Origin: Cryptomeria japonica
Lineage: Eukaryota > Streptophyta > Pinopsida > Cupressales > Cupressaceae
NCBI RefSeq assembly: GCF_030272615.1
Contig: NC_081413.1
Span: 723,505,649 to 723,569,648 of the forward strand
Length of the DNA stretch: 64,000 nt
Direction: 5' to 3'
Below, piece after piece: positions 24,856 through 36,290 of the stretch; positions within the stretch are counted from its first letter, which is position 1, and each line of letters opens with the position of its first letter. The notes under the pieces are model-generated. The model was not told the DNA's origin and searched no databases. It worked only from the letters and a program-made list of their open reading frames with translations. Both the position numbers and the translations under genes were made by a program.

Positions 24856-25944
24856 ATTGTAATGTCCCCTACTAGGCATAGGCCTGTTTAACAATAATTA
24901 ATCTATTTCAATACACTTATGACTTAAAGTAAATTAATTAGGAGACAATTCTATTCTTAGTGATGTTCCATATTTGAAGCTGTTATAGTTCAAATAATTT
25001 ATCAATCATTAATGAATAAATTGTCAATTTATCATACTAAATAATTAATTCTATCATTCCTAATCCATAATTCTTAATTGCAATGTTCAATCGTTGTTAA
25101 TTCCCAGTCCTAAGGAAGAAGGGGATGATCATGTTGCCAAAGCACTTAGATACCAAAACACAATAGGCTTCCTCAAAGTTTACGGATGCAGGCATTTACC
25201 CTATCTTGGGACTGTTGGTGTCTGTTTTATCTTCTACCAAACATTAGGATAGGATACCTGAAGGTATTCTATCCTCTCCTGAAAAATCACTACTGATTCC
25301 AAGGTCTATATGTGCGAACAAGCGACTTTAGTGGAATAGCTTCTTGGGTAGTGTATGCTGAAAATCTCAAGGGGCACTTACGTTTAACAACTTTCTTGAA
25401 CTGCTGGACTTAGATGGATTTAGCAGTTTTAGGCTCTTCTTTTTTTGGGGGGGGTTCTTTGGGGTTTAGACTTTCAAAAGAAAAGTAAAAAGGGATAGGG
25501 TTCGGGAAAGCTAATCTAATCCTATGAACTTTGGAGATGGTATCAACTGGATGCTCTCGAGAAACCAAACTTTGTTTCGCCACACTAGGGACAACTACAC
25601 AAAGTCGGTGCAATCTTCGATGGGTTGTGCTTATGATCGAGATGTGGGGATGCACAGAGGACGAGCTCAGACTAACTTTGCACGGTGAAATGGAAGTCAT
25701 CCATTTACCAAAAGTATGAGCGTAGATACACCATTAATTGACACTTATCAAATCCTTCATTCGAATTAACAACAATGAAAGCAAATATAAATTAATTTTA
25801 ACTAAGTGTTGAGGAAATTGAAACCATGCAAATCATTCAAACAATAGAGATTACAAAGCAACGCACATGCAATATATTATCTGGAAATGACCTCACGCAA
25901 CAATACATCAAAAACCTCACACTCTCCAAATGAGAGGAGGTAGC

Positions 25945-26035
25945 CTTATATAGTTTTTCAAAAACAAATGAACGACCTAGATCAAACAGTGATCAAGGGC
26001 CCCAGATTGAAAGCTACAAACCCTAATTAGGGTTT
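25945..26035 (-). promoter_or_regulatory. Telo-box palindrome and TATA module of E
   Basis: The palindrome AAACCCTAATTAGGGTTT (26018-26035) lies 65 bases upstream (minus sense) of CTATATAAGG (plus 25945-25952). The same pair with the same gap occurs in A and B. It is probably the promoter that opens the R region. Confidence 0.7.
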
Positions 26036-27942
26036 CCCAAAACTAACTACCTTCGACCTATGAGAAAATTACATTTGGGACACTTGTCCTTCTTGCTAAA
26101 TATGAACCATCAATGAAAATAGAAGGTTGTTGCATTGTGAAGTGTGCCCTTCTAGAAGCTTCTGGATAAGTCAGGTTCATCAAACCTGGACATGTTGACT
26201 TGGAACGATCTGATTGGTTGGAAGATGATGAGGCGCCACCTCAATGTGTTGGGTGTCTTCCTTGAATTTTCCAATTTGTGTCAAGAAATTGTCTAAGTAT
26301 GGAAATTTGATTCCTTCTTGTCACCATTTGATTCTGCTTGGGAGCTTGTCTTTTTTAATTTCTTCAGGAGATGAAATCCTTCAAGAAGTTGGAAATTTAT
26401 TTAACTTTTCCATATTTTCACCAAGTCTGAGAACTTTTCTCTCTTGATGCCTTGAGATTCTTTCAAGTGCCTCGAATTTGGAGAAGAAATCCCTTCGTGA
26501 AGTATCTCTCATACTTAGCCAAATTTTGGCCCTCTCTATGCTTGGACGAACCTTGCTCGTGGTCCTATCTTCAATTCTGAATTTGGCTTGAAATTCCATT
26601 TGTGTTTTCTGTGACGATCCTGCCTTCAGCGGCCAATTTATGTTGCGTGTGAGGAGGGTAAAAACTCTAGATAACCCCTTGCAAATATGAAATGATGGGA
26701 TCAAACTGTTCAAGCATTCGCTGTGATCATGCCCTCCCTCTCAATACCCTGGCATTTGGAGAATAATTTCTCCATGCCTTCATCATAATTGAGGAAATTG
26801 GAATTTTCTCATACTTAGCCAAATTTTGGCTATATCCATGCTCGGATGAACTTTGCTCGTGAACTTGTCCTCAATCCTCAGTTTGGCTTGAAATTCCAGC
26901 TGCCATCTCTATGATGATCCCGCTTCTATTTCCTCCTGCGACCGAAGGAAAATAAGTTAGAAATCTATCTTGGATTAAAGAAAATCGAGGTTGCGAAGGG
27001 CTAAGTGTTTGGAGATTTTATTTCATTTTCATACTTAGCCACAAAAATGGATTTTTGTATATAAATTCTTCAATCCAAGCCACAAAAATGGATTTTTGTA
27101 TATAAATTCTTCAATCCTAAGGATGACTATGATCACAATCCAACACCAAGTGTTATAACTTCAAAAAATCTCTTTTACTTAGTCAATAAAATGGTTTTCC
27201 TTCACTAAGAATTCGAATAAATCCACTAAAATCATTTTCAATGATTCTGAAAAACTCAGAAAATGCACAAATCTGCATCGTAAATTCAACTTCACCTTCG
27301 ATGGGGAGAGAAGAAAAAGACAAGAAGACAGAAAGATCTTTAGAAAAACTCAGAAATTCCGAATGATCTGCCTCCTATTAGCTGGTTATACTCCACAATC
27401 TGTGGATTCTTTGACAAGAAGCTCACCCAACTGCAAGCAATATCAAGATTTTCTCCAAATGAACTCCAATCTGTAAACAATTCTTTATGCTCTCCTCAGC
27501 TAAAGAAGTTCGAACTTCTTGATGTGTAAACATGAAGTTACAAATGAAGTATTTGTAAATGAAGTTGAATTCCCAATTAGGAACATGCAAAATCATCCAA
27601 CTCATGTTTCTAAATCTAACTAAAATCTTGGGAAAGTGTTGTCATCTTCTCTAGTTCGAAAATCTTTTGTTTGTGCAAGTTTCTAAATTGTTTTTAGTTG
27701 ATTAATTCGAACTAGGCTCATAAAATAGTATCTTCCATAAATTTTCTAATTTGGAACTCAGTCTGAAAATCATAAATATCTCTTTTCCCATTTTAATTCT
27801 GAGTTTCTATTTTGATTTTCCAGCTCGTTGATCTTCAAATTTTTTTAATTTCCAACTTTCTAATTTGATTAGGAGTTCGATTTTCTTGGAAGATTTGATG
27901 ACATCACTCACATTTTATTGACTCTTGTTTGACTTCCAAGAG

Positions 27943-29090
27943 TAGGGCGGGGTTTTGAGGCTTCAACTTCATGCTTGGGCGGAGTTTTCATCTTCTAACA
28001 TGATGCTTGGGCGGAGTTTTATGACTTCTATCATCATGTTTGTTTGCTTGCCTTAAACTTCATTTATCCCATTCATAGGGTGGACTTTTGGAGGCTCTCT
28101 CCTTAGGTGGACTTTAGACACCTCACAACATCTTGCATGTCCAAGTGTAGGGTGGACTTCTACTTGGCATTTCCTCATGGCCTTCCCAACATGCATGGTG
28201 GACTTTCTTGACCCCTCTATGGCGGACTTTCTTGACCATCTCTTACAACCTTTGAAGGCCTAGGGCTGAGTTTAAGAGGGTCTTCAACACCATACTTAGC
28301 ATCTTGGGTGGAGTTTAAGAGGCATGACCACCACTTGACATACTTGGGCGGAGTTTGGGAGCCTCTCTTCATGGCTTCTCCAAGGTATGGCGGAGTTTAG
28401 GCTGACCAGCACCATGGGCGGACTTTTAGACTTGGCATCATCCACTCAGCAACACCTTGGGCGGAATTTTGGATGACCAGCACCATGGGCGGAGTTTTGG
28501 AAGGTGTTCTCCTTGGGCAGACTTCTATGACATCTCCACCATATGGCAGAGTTTGAAGGCATGACTACCAAGGCGGACTTTAGACATTCCCCATGATAGG
28601 GCAGACTTTTGGGCTTACTCTTCAAGGCGGAGTTTAGGAAGTCTTCAACCAGCATGGCGGACTTTGGAGGATGCCATGACTATCTTCATCATCAAGTTTT
28701 GGGCGGAGTTTGGGAGGCCTTAAGAGGCTTACACACCATCATGAGTGGACTTTAAACATCCCTCCAATATGGCGGAGTTTGGAGAGGCCTCTCCTTGGGC
28801 GGACTTTGATGCCCCTTCCATCTTGGGCAGAGTTTTATGACCTCTCCACCAAGCATGGCAGACTTTGAAAGGCCTTCATCCCATCCTCTTCATGGCGGAC
28901 TTTTGAATGACCTCCATCATGGCGGATTTTCATGAGACATCAAGGAGGGCGGACTTTTGAAAGCATGACTACCAAGGTGGAGTTTTAGACTAGCTCCTCA
29001 AGGCGGACTTTAGGCATCTCTCAACATAGGGTGGAGTTTAGAGCTCTCTCTTCAAGGCGGACTTTTGGAGGCTCTCAAGAGGGCAGACTA
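27943..29090 (-). repeat. GGCGGA(C/G)TTT array in E, about 35 copies
   Basis: On the plus strand short units GGGCGGAGTTT or GGCGGACTTT recur roughly every 25-45 bp (hand count about 35), separated by variable text such as CATCATGG or CTCTCTTCA. The seventh position alternates between C and G. It occupies the 5' part of E, where A and B carry their 166/176-bp palindrome arrays. Confidence 0.88.
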
Positions 29091-29147
29091 TATATGAAAT
29101 ATAACATTTAAGTATAAGTGGTTATACTTTAAGTTATATTTCATATA
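29091..29147. repeat. Long AT-rich hairpin beside the E array
   Basis: TATATGAAATATAAC... (29091-29117) is the near-exact inverted complement of ...GTTATATTTCATATA (29122-29147), with a 4-base loop and one small irregularity in a stem of about 26 bp. Confidence 0.85.
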
Positions 29148-30627
29148 TATTGTTAAGATGTTTGAGAGTGGTTTCGGAACTCCAGGAGTTATAATGCAGA
29201 ATCTAGTTTTTGGAGGATTCTTCAATTTTCCAGACTTAGTCAAATTTCAGGATCAGGATGACATTCTAGACTTCGCCAAAATTTCAAGACATTTGAGGAT
29301 CAGGATGACATTCCAGACCCCTAAAATATAGGAACTTAGTTTTTTGGGTCAAAATTTGAAAATTTTCGATCGCAGTCGAAGCATGTCAGTGGTATCAGTG
29401 CAAACCCTAGGTCCCCATTCTGAAAAAGCAAAAAGCAGACATCCCTAAAAAATAGGGAAAACTTTCTAAAAATAACCATACTGGGGATTGGGCTAAAAAT
29501 GCTAAAAATGAAACTTCCTAAAAAATAGGAAAAAGCAAAAAAAGAAAACTTTCTAAAAATAGAAAGTTGTCCAAATTTGTCCAAATCAATTGCGATCTTC
29601 GTCCTTTGGCCTTTCTAGGCACTTTGACAGTATCCAGACTCTGGTATCACTTGGCTTGCAAAAACTAGCTTTCAATCTCTAGGACTTGAACCGTTCAAAA
29701 CTGAGCAAGGCTTGGCAAAACTGAAGTGGAAGGCCATGGGACACTAACAAAAACCCTGGAAAGCGGGAAAAGAGAGGGTCACCATTTGCAATGGGGCGAT
29801 GTGTGAAAAAGGTCACAACAGGGACCATGCCCTCAAAGTTTACGGGATGCTGATCCTTACGCTATCTTGGGAATCATCCTAGTGGCTGGATTTAGACTGC
29901 CCCTCTTTGGAAACAATTCAGTCCCTTCTTAGATACCGACAGTAGTAGCAATAATGGAATCATATATATATTCTTGTTAATGTTTACTACTTTAAGAGTT
30001 CTTTACTGAGTTCTTTTACTGAATATTTAAGAGTATTCAGTATTCTTTAGAGTTCAATTACTTTAGTAATAATATTTTCTTTCATTCATTTTACTGACTT
30101 ATATATGCAGATTTCTGTTGTAACATTTATCAGAAAGAGTAAACAGTATTGTCACAATGAGTAGTTCAGGGTACCAGGCTGTAAGTATGAGATCTGATTT
30201 ATAATTGATCTCCACAAATATCTTTTCACATTCGATGCCATTCCTTCATCTCCAGATTTGTATTTATTTTACCAAAGAGTCATACCCTTTGACTCTTGAT
30301 GAGACATGTCCCTTATTGCTTACTTAACTAAAACTGCAGCTTGTTACATATAATTACTTGATCTGCACCCTTTGTGTATTGGTTTGGTAATTGTTTTAAT
30401 GTTTATTCCTTAACATAATGCAATCGTTCCTTAAAAATCTTTCTTATTTATTGCTTTGTGATTATTTCCAGATGCAAACTGAAATGAATTGCTCATAAAA
30501 AATATATTAGGAGTATACTCACAATACTGTTTATATATTCGAACATCAAAATATTAAATGTGAGGAAGAGAAAAATAATAATAATATTATAAGAACATTA
30601 TTTACTTAACATTAATGAGGGGGATAT

Positions 30628-32317
30628 TACATTGGGAACTTGTTAACTCATCTACCAAAACTCAGTCTCAATAGCAATCACATCCTCTTAAGCTTCTGAG
30701 GTCCTTTATGTAGTTACTGCTTTACATTTCTAAATTTCATCATTTTACAGAACTATCTGGTTTATAAAATTATTTCAAAATTTTCACCATTTTAGAGAAC
30801 TATCTGGTCTATAAAATTATTTCTAAATTTTCATTATTCTACAGAACTGTCTGATTTATAAAATTATTTCTAAATTTTCACCATTTTACAGAAATATGTA
30901 GTGGCAACATTGACAATGCTTTGGAAAAACTTCAGTAATTATTGCCTAATTGTTGAACAGAATTGGTTATATACTATGTATTGGCCTTTTGAAATTTACC
31001 AAAATGTAGAGTTGTTTCTGCTATTAGTAATTGTAGCTCACTCGGCTCATTTACCCATAAGGTTAAATTGTTAACCTTTGACATATTAGCACTAGTCTGT
31101 AATGGCAGGCCATAATTAATGCTGCTGTTGTCATTCCACCAACTTGAGCAAATCAGAAGATAAATAAGAAAGAGAAATTATTGGACCTCTTCTTTTCCCC
31201 TACATTAAGCTATTTAGAATTTTTTAAGTTTATTGTAAAAGCCATCTGCAAAATCTAGGATATTTTTTGTTGTCCCTGAAACCTTGTCTCTGTGTACCCA
31301 CCTCCTCCTGTCCCAGACACTTGGAGTAATACTGCCACAATCATTATAAAATTTTGGGCCAAAACAAAGAGTCATACATAAGCTGTTGTTTGAATCATAA
31401 GATGTCTAGGACTCTACCAATCAGTGGCTCAAGCAGATCCGATGAAAACAGTATGGTGATGACAAAGTGATGAAAAATGCTTTTGGAGCAACTTAAATAA
31501 AGCCCTTCCTTTTGTCAAGTAATTGGAGTGTCCAATGTAGATATCAATTAAATTTTTGATTTTTTATTGGCTGGGATTTTCATCCTAGTATGTTCAAGTC
31601 ATCTCTACGACGATTAATGTCCCTGAGTTTTCACTTTTGTAATGACCTTCCTCTCATGAATGTTGGTAACAATCACATCACTAAAGCAATGGGACCCACA
31701 AAGCACACAAGATTTTCTAAGTGATGTTACTACTAGTGTGAAGAAGGTGAATACTTGAACCGTGGTGTGAAAGTGCATCATATAAAAACAAACCTGGAAA
31801 CAATCACGTGTCTTTCTTGATTACATTTGATAATATATTTATTACTCTTTTAATGTATGTTTTTAAGTTCCTAAACATTAAGCTCACAAAATCTCGTTTC
31901 ATAAAGGATTTTGCATCTCACTCTATGAGAAATCATTTCAATAGAATATGATTGAATTAAAGTAACATATGTCCCCCATTATGAACAACCAAAACAAGAA
32001 ACACACATAAATAGTGGAAATTTAGAGGTGAACTCAAAGTCATTTACCGATGCAATGAATGTGCTGCCACATAACTTGTGCAGGTACCTCTTCAATGAAT
32101 GTTTATTGAGTTAGAATGGCATGTCTCTAAATACAGTATAGCATTTCTTCATAACTGTTGCAGATTCTTGGCTTGCAATTGTTAAAGCTCTGCCAAAATT
32201 TTGTTTGTTCTAGTTCTAGCGCAGTGCTGTAATTTAATTTTTGGCAATTGTTTTTGAATTTTTAAAGTGCTTTTTTTGACTCGGGCTTTCAACTCATTGG
32301 TATTCTTTGGATGGAAG
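30628..32317. other. Intron 1, right end, no further gene
   Basis: AT-rich host DNA between the gag-only relic and exon 2. It contains a tandem repeat at 30735-30900 and otherwise nothing recognisable. Confidence 0.5.
30735..30900 (+). repeat. 47-bp tandem repeat, about 3.5 copies
   Basis: AACTATCTGG-type phrases recur at 30751, 30798, 30845 and, degenerate, at about 30892, each within 'TTCACCATTTTACAGAAC' and 'TATAAAATTATTTC'. Confidence 0.88.
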
Positions 32318-32381
32318 GGAAGTGCCACATCAGATTTACAATAATTTAGATGCAATTGGAGAAGGAGAGAAGTGGTGGGAG
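32318..32381 (+). CDS. Exon 2 of LRRC40-like protein
   Basis: 64 bases. The first base completes the Lys codon of exon 1, and the rest encodes EVPHQIYNNLDAIGEGEKWWE. The 'GEGEKWWE' phrase just before the first repeat is typical of this plant LRR family. Acceptor GGAAG, donor GTATGA. Phase closes exactly at the end of a Glu codon. Confidence 0.88.
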
Positions 32382-32566
32382 GTATGAGGCTTAATCCTTC
32401 CCATTCGTATTTAGAATTTGTTTGGGCAGTTATAAAATTCATCCGACCATGCAATTGAATCTTGAACTACTCCAGATATATGGTCTTTATGATGTTTCTA
32501 TTTAAGGTTTTGATAACATAGGAACAAATAATTTGCTCATTTAATTTTGACCTCTTCTTTTTCTAG

Positions 32567-32703
32567 GCCGTGGAGCTACAGAAACTCATATTGGCTCACA
32601 ACAGCATCCAGACCATTTCAGAAGACCTAGGAAATCTCTCCTTTCTGACAGTTTTGAATGTCAGTCATAATCAACTCTCTTATCTTCCAGCCGCTGTTGG
32701 CCG
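32567..32703 (+). CDS. Exon 3 of LRRC40-like protein (first LRRs)
   Basis: 137 bases with acceptor TTTTCTAG and donor GTATAT. It encodes [20 protein letters not shown], then a further 25 residues including [19 protein letters not shown]. Two leucine-rich repeats fit LxxLxLxxNxLxxLP. It ends with two bases of an Arg codon completed by exon 4. The short intron (185 bp) contrasts with the giant flanking introns. Confidence 0.92.
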
Positions 32704-32861
32704 GTATATGATATATGTTTTTTCAATGTGAAAAGACAGTAGGAACAGTTTTCATTAAGAATTAATTATTATTACTTATTTAGAATATGTATCTGATATT
32801 TAACTTATTATTTATTTGTGTAGAACATATATCTAACATGAATCTCATATGCTGATGACAG

Positions 32862-32948
32862 GCTTACGATGCTCAAAATGATAGATGTTTCTTCCAACTT
32901 ATTATGCGAAATTCCTGAAGAGATTGGTTCTGCGACTGCGCTGGTCAT
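32862..32948 (+). CDS. Exon 4 of LRRC40-like protein
   Basis: 87 bases. After the shared Arg codon it encodes LTMLKMIDVSSNLLCEIPEE and IGSATALV, a third LRR. Acceptor GACAG, donor GTGCGT. The last codon is split and needs exon 5, which lies beyond the window. In the family the remaining repeats follow, so roughly the first 117 residues are covered here. Confidence 0.9.
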
Positions 32949-33175
32949 GTGCGTTATTTTCCTTTGATCTGTATTTTGGAATTCTTGATAGAAAAATGTA
33001 TATATATTCATTGAGAGTCGAACACAGTAAGCATTTCTAACTGTGTAACATTATAATTGATGTCATGAAGATTGAATTTAAATTATTTGGTTTGCCATCG
33101 CATTACATGTGTAGACAGAATTGAAATCATTTTTTACATGATAGAAACATTTGTTTTTATTACGGACTATTGCAC

Positions 33176-34713
33176 TGAAAGATCCCAAATGGATCCTTTT
33201 GCTGTTGCTGCTGTAAATTCTTAATTAAACATACCATATTTTTGTAATTTTCCGGTGATTTTATAGAATAGACAGAAGTTGCAGAAAGGGATTGTTTCTT
33301 TTTGGGCTTTGATGTTATAAGTAAAGTAATTGATAAATAGCAACAACTGTGAAATAAAACAGTAAACAATGTTCATATGTAAGAATACTTAAGCAATCTG
33401 AAAATACTGCAAATCATACCAGGGAGGCAAATAACCTAGTTTTGTATTCAGCAAGAATCCATACATTTATTTGGAGCTGTTCTCAATCTGGATTGATGCC
33501 AGATGGAGGAATATTACTGGCAACGAACAAGGAAGACCAAATAAGCTGAATACAACCCTTCAAGCCAACATACAAACAAGGCGTGGTTGCAAAGGAGGCG
33601 TGGAAGCTGCTGCAAATCACGTGCCAGCTGAAATAGACCAGCTGCCCTGTTGAAACCCCCAATATGCACGTTGAATCTTCAGGACAAGAAGATGTGTCTT
33701 CTACCTCTGACAATCTCTGTGCAATCTTGGATAAATCCACTATCAACTCCTGCCGAGGGCTACGTCCTAGCAAGCTTAGACCTGGGTTTGCGTCCCAGAC
33801 CAAAATCACTCTTCTAGAGCAATTCCCAAATTCACTAGTTTCAAAATGATCAAAGATGTTATCAATTAGGTTTTCATCTCCTTATAACTCCTTTCCCTTT
33901 GCAAGTCGAACCCTAAAGAATAATAAAGCTTGTGCTTTATAATTAAAGTGATACTTTCCCAATTATGGCGTCAAACTATAAAAAAAATCACTTTATTGCG
34001 AATAAATAGCTTCAAGCATCCAAAAAGACTCCGGGAGGTGAGAATCATGTAGCAAAGTTCAAGACCTTTCCAACGAGCTATAACACATAGGCATATCAAA
34101 CCAGATGAAGCCAAAAACCCCTCATTACTCCGAAATGGCTATATACATAGCCTTATTTTAATTTATTTAATCGCTAACTTAGGAAATATTTAAATATATT
34201 AAAATATTTCCATAGATCCAATAATAGCCCAAAATAACCAACCAAACATGAATCTGACTTCGTCACCTGTCTGTGACTGATGTCAGACAAGAAGGGCCAA
34301 CTGACAATTCCATCCCTAAAATCTAGGGATACTCCTAGAAACTAGGAAACACACCCAATCTTCCTGAAACTGAAACCATGGTATGGTCCCGTGGAACCTC
34401 AAATATGGAAACTGCCACAACCTCCTAAAAAGTAGGGAATCGCCCTAAAAAGTAGGAACCTCTCTCCAAACACCTGTAACTGCTCAAAAGGATCCTGCTC
34501 TACTCCTTGGTCCCTCAGGTGGTCATTCAGTCAACTGCCAGTTCTCACTAAAAAATAGGAACTGTCGTCTGAAGGTCCAAAATGGCTCATAGAGCCCCTG
34601 CAAAGCTCCATGACCCTTAGAATGAGTCCCCTAACCATGTCATTGACCTACGGGAACTCGAATGGTAGGTCAACCCCTGCTCATCTCATGTCACCTAGAA
34701 AAGGGGACATTAA
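33176..34713 (-). mobile_element. 3' LTR of F (about 1.54 kb)
   Basis: From TGAAAGATCCC to ...GGGGACATTAAT. It aligns throughout with 40908-41552 plus 62035-62916. It carries several small hairpins built on CCTAAAAAGTAGG. An open frame on its minus strand (33483-33809) recurs in the other LTR and is just LTR sequence. Confidence 0.82.
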
Positions 34714-35171
34714 TATCTTCCCTTCCCGAAGATTGCTTGCCCTCAAGCAATCTGCACCTGCACGCTGAAAACCAATTCACCGGATCCCATATCTATCTGA
34801 TAAATGTTGCTTCACCCAACCGCTGCACTACTCTAATATAAACATTTTTATACCCAAAGTGAAAAAACTCATCATGGATCCACTGAAGAAATACACCACA
34901 CATGTCAATACTAGGATCGCAAATCTTTGCACTGTCATATCCATCGATCATGTCAATACTCATTATACTGCTCCTGTGGACCTGAACATCATCTAACCAG
35001 CTAAGAACTTCACTCCAATTGAAGCCACAAGTACTACCAACCATCAATGCTGATATGAATCCATCAATGAGCCAATTTCCAACAAGTAAAGTGTGTTGAA
35101 TACTTTTCCAAGACCTCCAAACAGTTGTTGTAACTTTACCTATATTTCCACAAATAAATGTGCCTTCATTA

Positions 35172-36207
35172 TGTTGTTTTGTAACTAGGGTTAAAATAAA
35201 TAGGAGATGGGTTCTAATTGCCGCAAGGCAACATTAGAACCCATCCAAAAGGACTGGGCCCTTTTCTTTGTAAATTGCACCTATTCATTTACGTGGTGTG
35301 GAAACTTAAATAGGGCTGGGCCCTCTAATCTTTGCCAAACACGTAATACTCCAGCTCAGCGCCCAAGGATAGAGCTTCACCAATATGTAATGTGCAAACC
35401 TCATTATAGGGCCGACCCTATAACCGTTACTTTGTAGCGTGTGAAGGATATAGGCCCCAAGTTTGGCGGCAATAAATATGGTTCAAATAAACCTTGGCGC
35501 CAAAATCTCCTAGCCGACTTGGAGGGTGATTAAGGGAGTTTAATCATATATAAATGCAAGCAAATGAAGTATCATTTGACACATACACCACACACAATCA
35601 GCGAACTATCTCTGCTCCTCCATATGCGAAATTCGAAAGTTATGAATACAAGTGAACCATCTCTACTGTTTATCTAATGAGGATTCTGCCTAATGGTCAG
35701 CGAATTCATTGAAGGTTATATGCAAGCTGCCTTTGCTATATACAATGCGAAATCTGATTGAAGGAGGACATCATCTGCTGTGCTAGTATGAATACACATT
35801 GAGGATAGCGAACTTGTTCTCCATGATAGCAAAGACAAGAAGATGACTGTGAAGACAATTAGAGGACAACAAACCACCATTGAAGGGCAGTGAAGCACAA
35901 TCAAAGGACAACGGATTTCTATGTAAAGGCTTGCAAATCAGCACTGTGATTTCATGCATTCTAAGGACTGAGATAAGTCTGATCTTATCTATTATCTCCT
36001 GCTGTTGTATTGTGCCCTAGCTGGGTAAGTGAATCTACATTTTCAGAATAATAATTAGATTTGAGGATCTATTGTTGCTGGGTTTTTCCTCCAAGAGGGA
36101 GGTTTTCCTAGGGTAGCTTTTGTGTTGTGTGATCCTCTATTTGTATTCTTTACCGTGCAACTTTAGTTTTTTGTTTATTATGGTTAATCTGATCATGAAA
36201 GCTAACA
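35172..36207 (+). mobile_element. 5' LTR of the gag-only Copia (1036 bp)
   Basis: TGTTGTTTTG...GAAAGCTAACA. Core promoter: TAGCCGACTT (GCCGAC at 35513-35518) about 30 bases before TATATAAA (35547). A second GCCGAC lies at 35411. A few substitutions and a small deletion separate it from the 3' copy. Confidence 0.92.
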
Positions 36208-36219
36208 TGGTATCAGAGC
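36208..36219 (+). other. Primer-binding site of the Copia element
   Basis: TGGTATCAGAGC directly abuts the LTR end CTAACA. It matches initiator-Met tRNA. Confidence 0.92.
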
Positions 36220-36290
36220 TCTAGGTTCGTATAGAGGTTGTGATCAGATTTGTGCTCATATCTAACCTATTGTTGAAAGGTTTAGTCCTC

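Larger units (their letters stand above)
25213..29820 (-). mobile_element. Element E: 4.6-kb unit of the A/B/E family (TSD GGGAC)
   Basis: Read on the minus strand it starts TGTTGTGACCTTTTTCACAC, continues with the ATCGCCCCATTGCAAATGG block shared with A and B, and ends ...CACCAACA. Perfect GGGAC duplications flank it (25208-25212, 29821-29825). From 5' to 3' it holds a dense GGCGGA(C/G)TTT array, a long AT-rich hairpin beside that array, diverged direct repeats (about 26505-26627 and 26808-26935, plus a 38-bp doublet at about 27039-27116), and the shared telo-box/TATA module 0.7 kb before the 3' end. There is no LTR pair, primer-binding site, gag or pol, and no trace of the B ORF. Best read as a large solo LTR. 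Confidence 0.82.
22463..30627 (-). mobile_element. Gag-only Ty3/gypsy relic, minus strand
   Basis: Read on the minus strand: a 5' LTR (30627 down to 24858, split by element E), two spacer bases, a primer-binding site (24855-24844), a broken gag (24724-23602), about 0.7 kb without coding, a purine tract equivalent (22940-22929), and the last part of a 3' LTR (22928-22463). The LTR parts at 22463-22928 and 30171-30627 align closely. pol is absent, so this was a non-autonomous derivative or is internally deleted. The outer part of the 3' LTR is missing and no target duplication could be read. Confidence 0.8.
24858..30627 (-). mobile_element. 5' LTR of the gag-only relic, split by element E
   Basis: On the plus strand it starts TGTAATGTCCCCTAC and ends GGGGGATATTACA. 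Removing E and one copy of its target duplication leaves about 1157 bp. A block of about 43 bp (CCTCAAAGTTTACGG...CTATCTTGGGA) occurs once just left of E (from 25172) and again just right of it (from 29831), so the LTR had an internal direct repeat at the insertion point. Confidence 0.75.
8806..32317 (+). other. Intron 1 of the LRR gene (about 23.5 kb)
   Basis: It is defined by the GTGGGT donor after exon 1 and the GAAG acceptor before exon 2, which restore the reading frame. It contains a decayed chromovirus with a nested solo LTR, an LTR-like unit, and a gag-only Ty3 relic with element E nested in its LTR. Very long introns loaded with LTR elements are typical of conifers (established). The assignment depends on exons 1 and 2 belonging to one transcript. 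Confidence 0.75.

Noticed and set aside
33483-33809. A 108-codon minus-strand frame that recurs at 41215-41505 as a conserved gene
   Set aside because: Both are the same position in the two LTRs of F, so the recurrence is the LTR duplication, not conservation.
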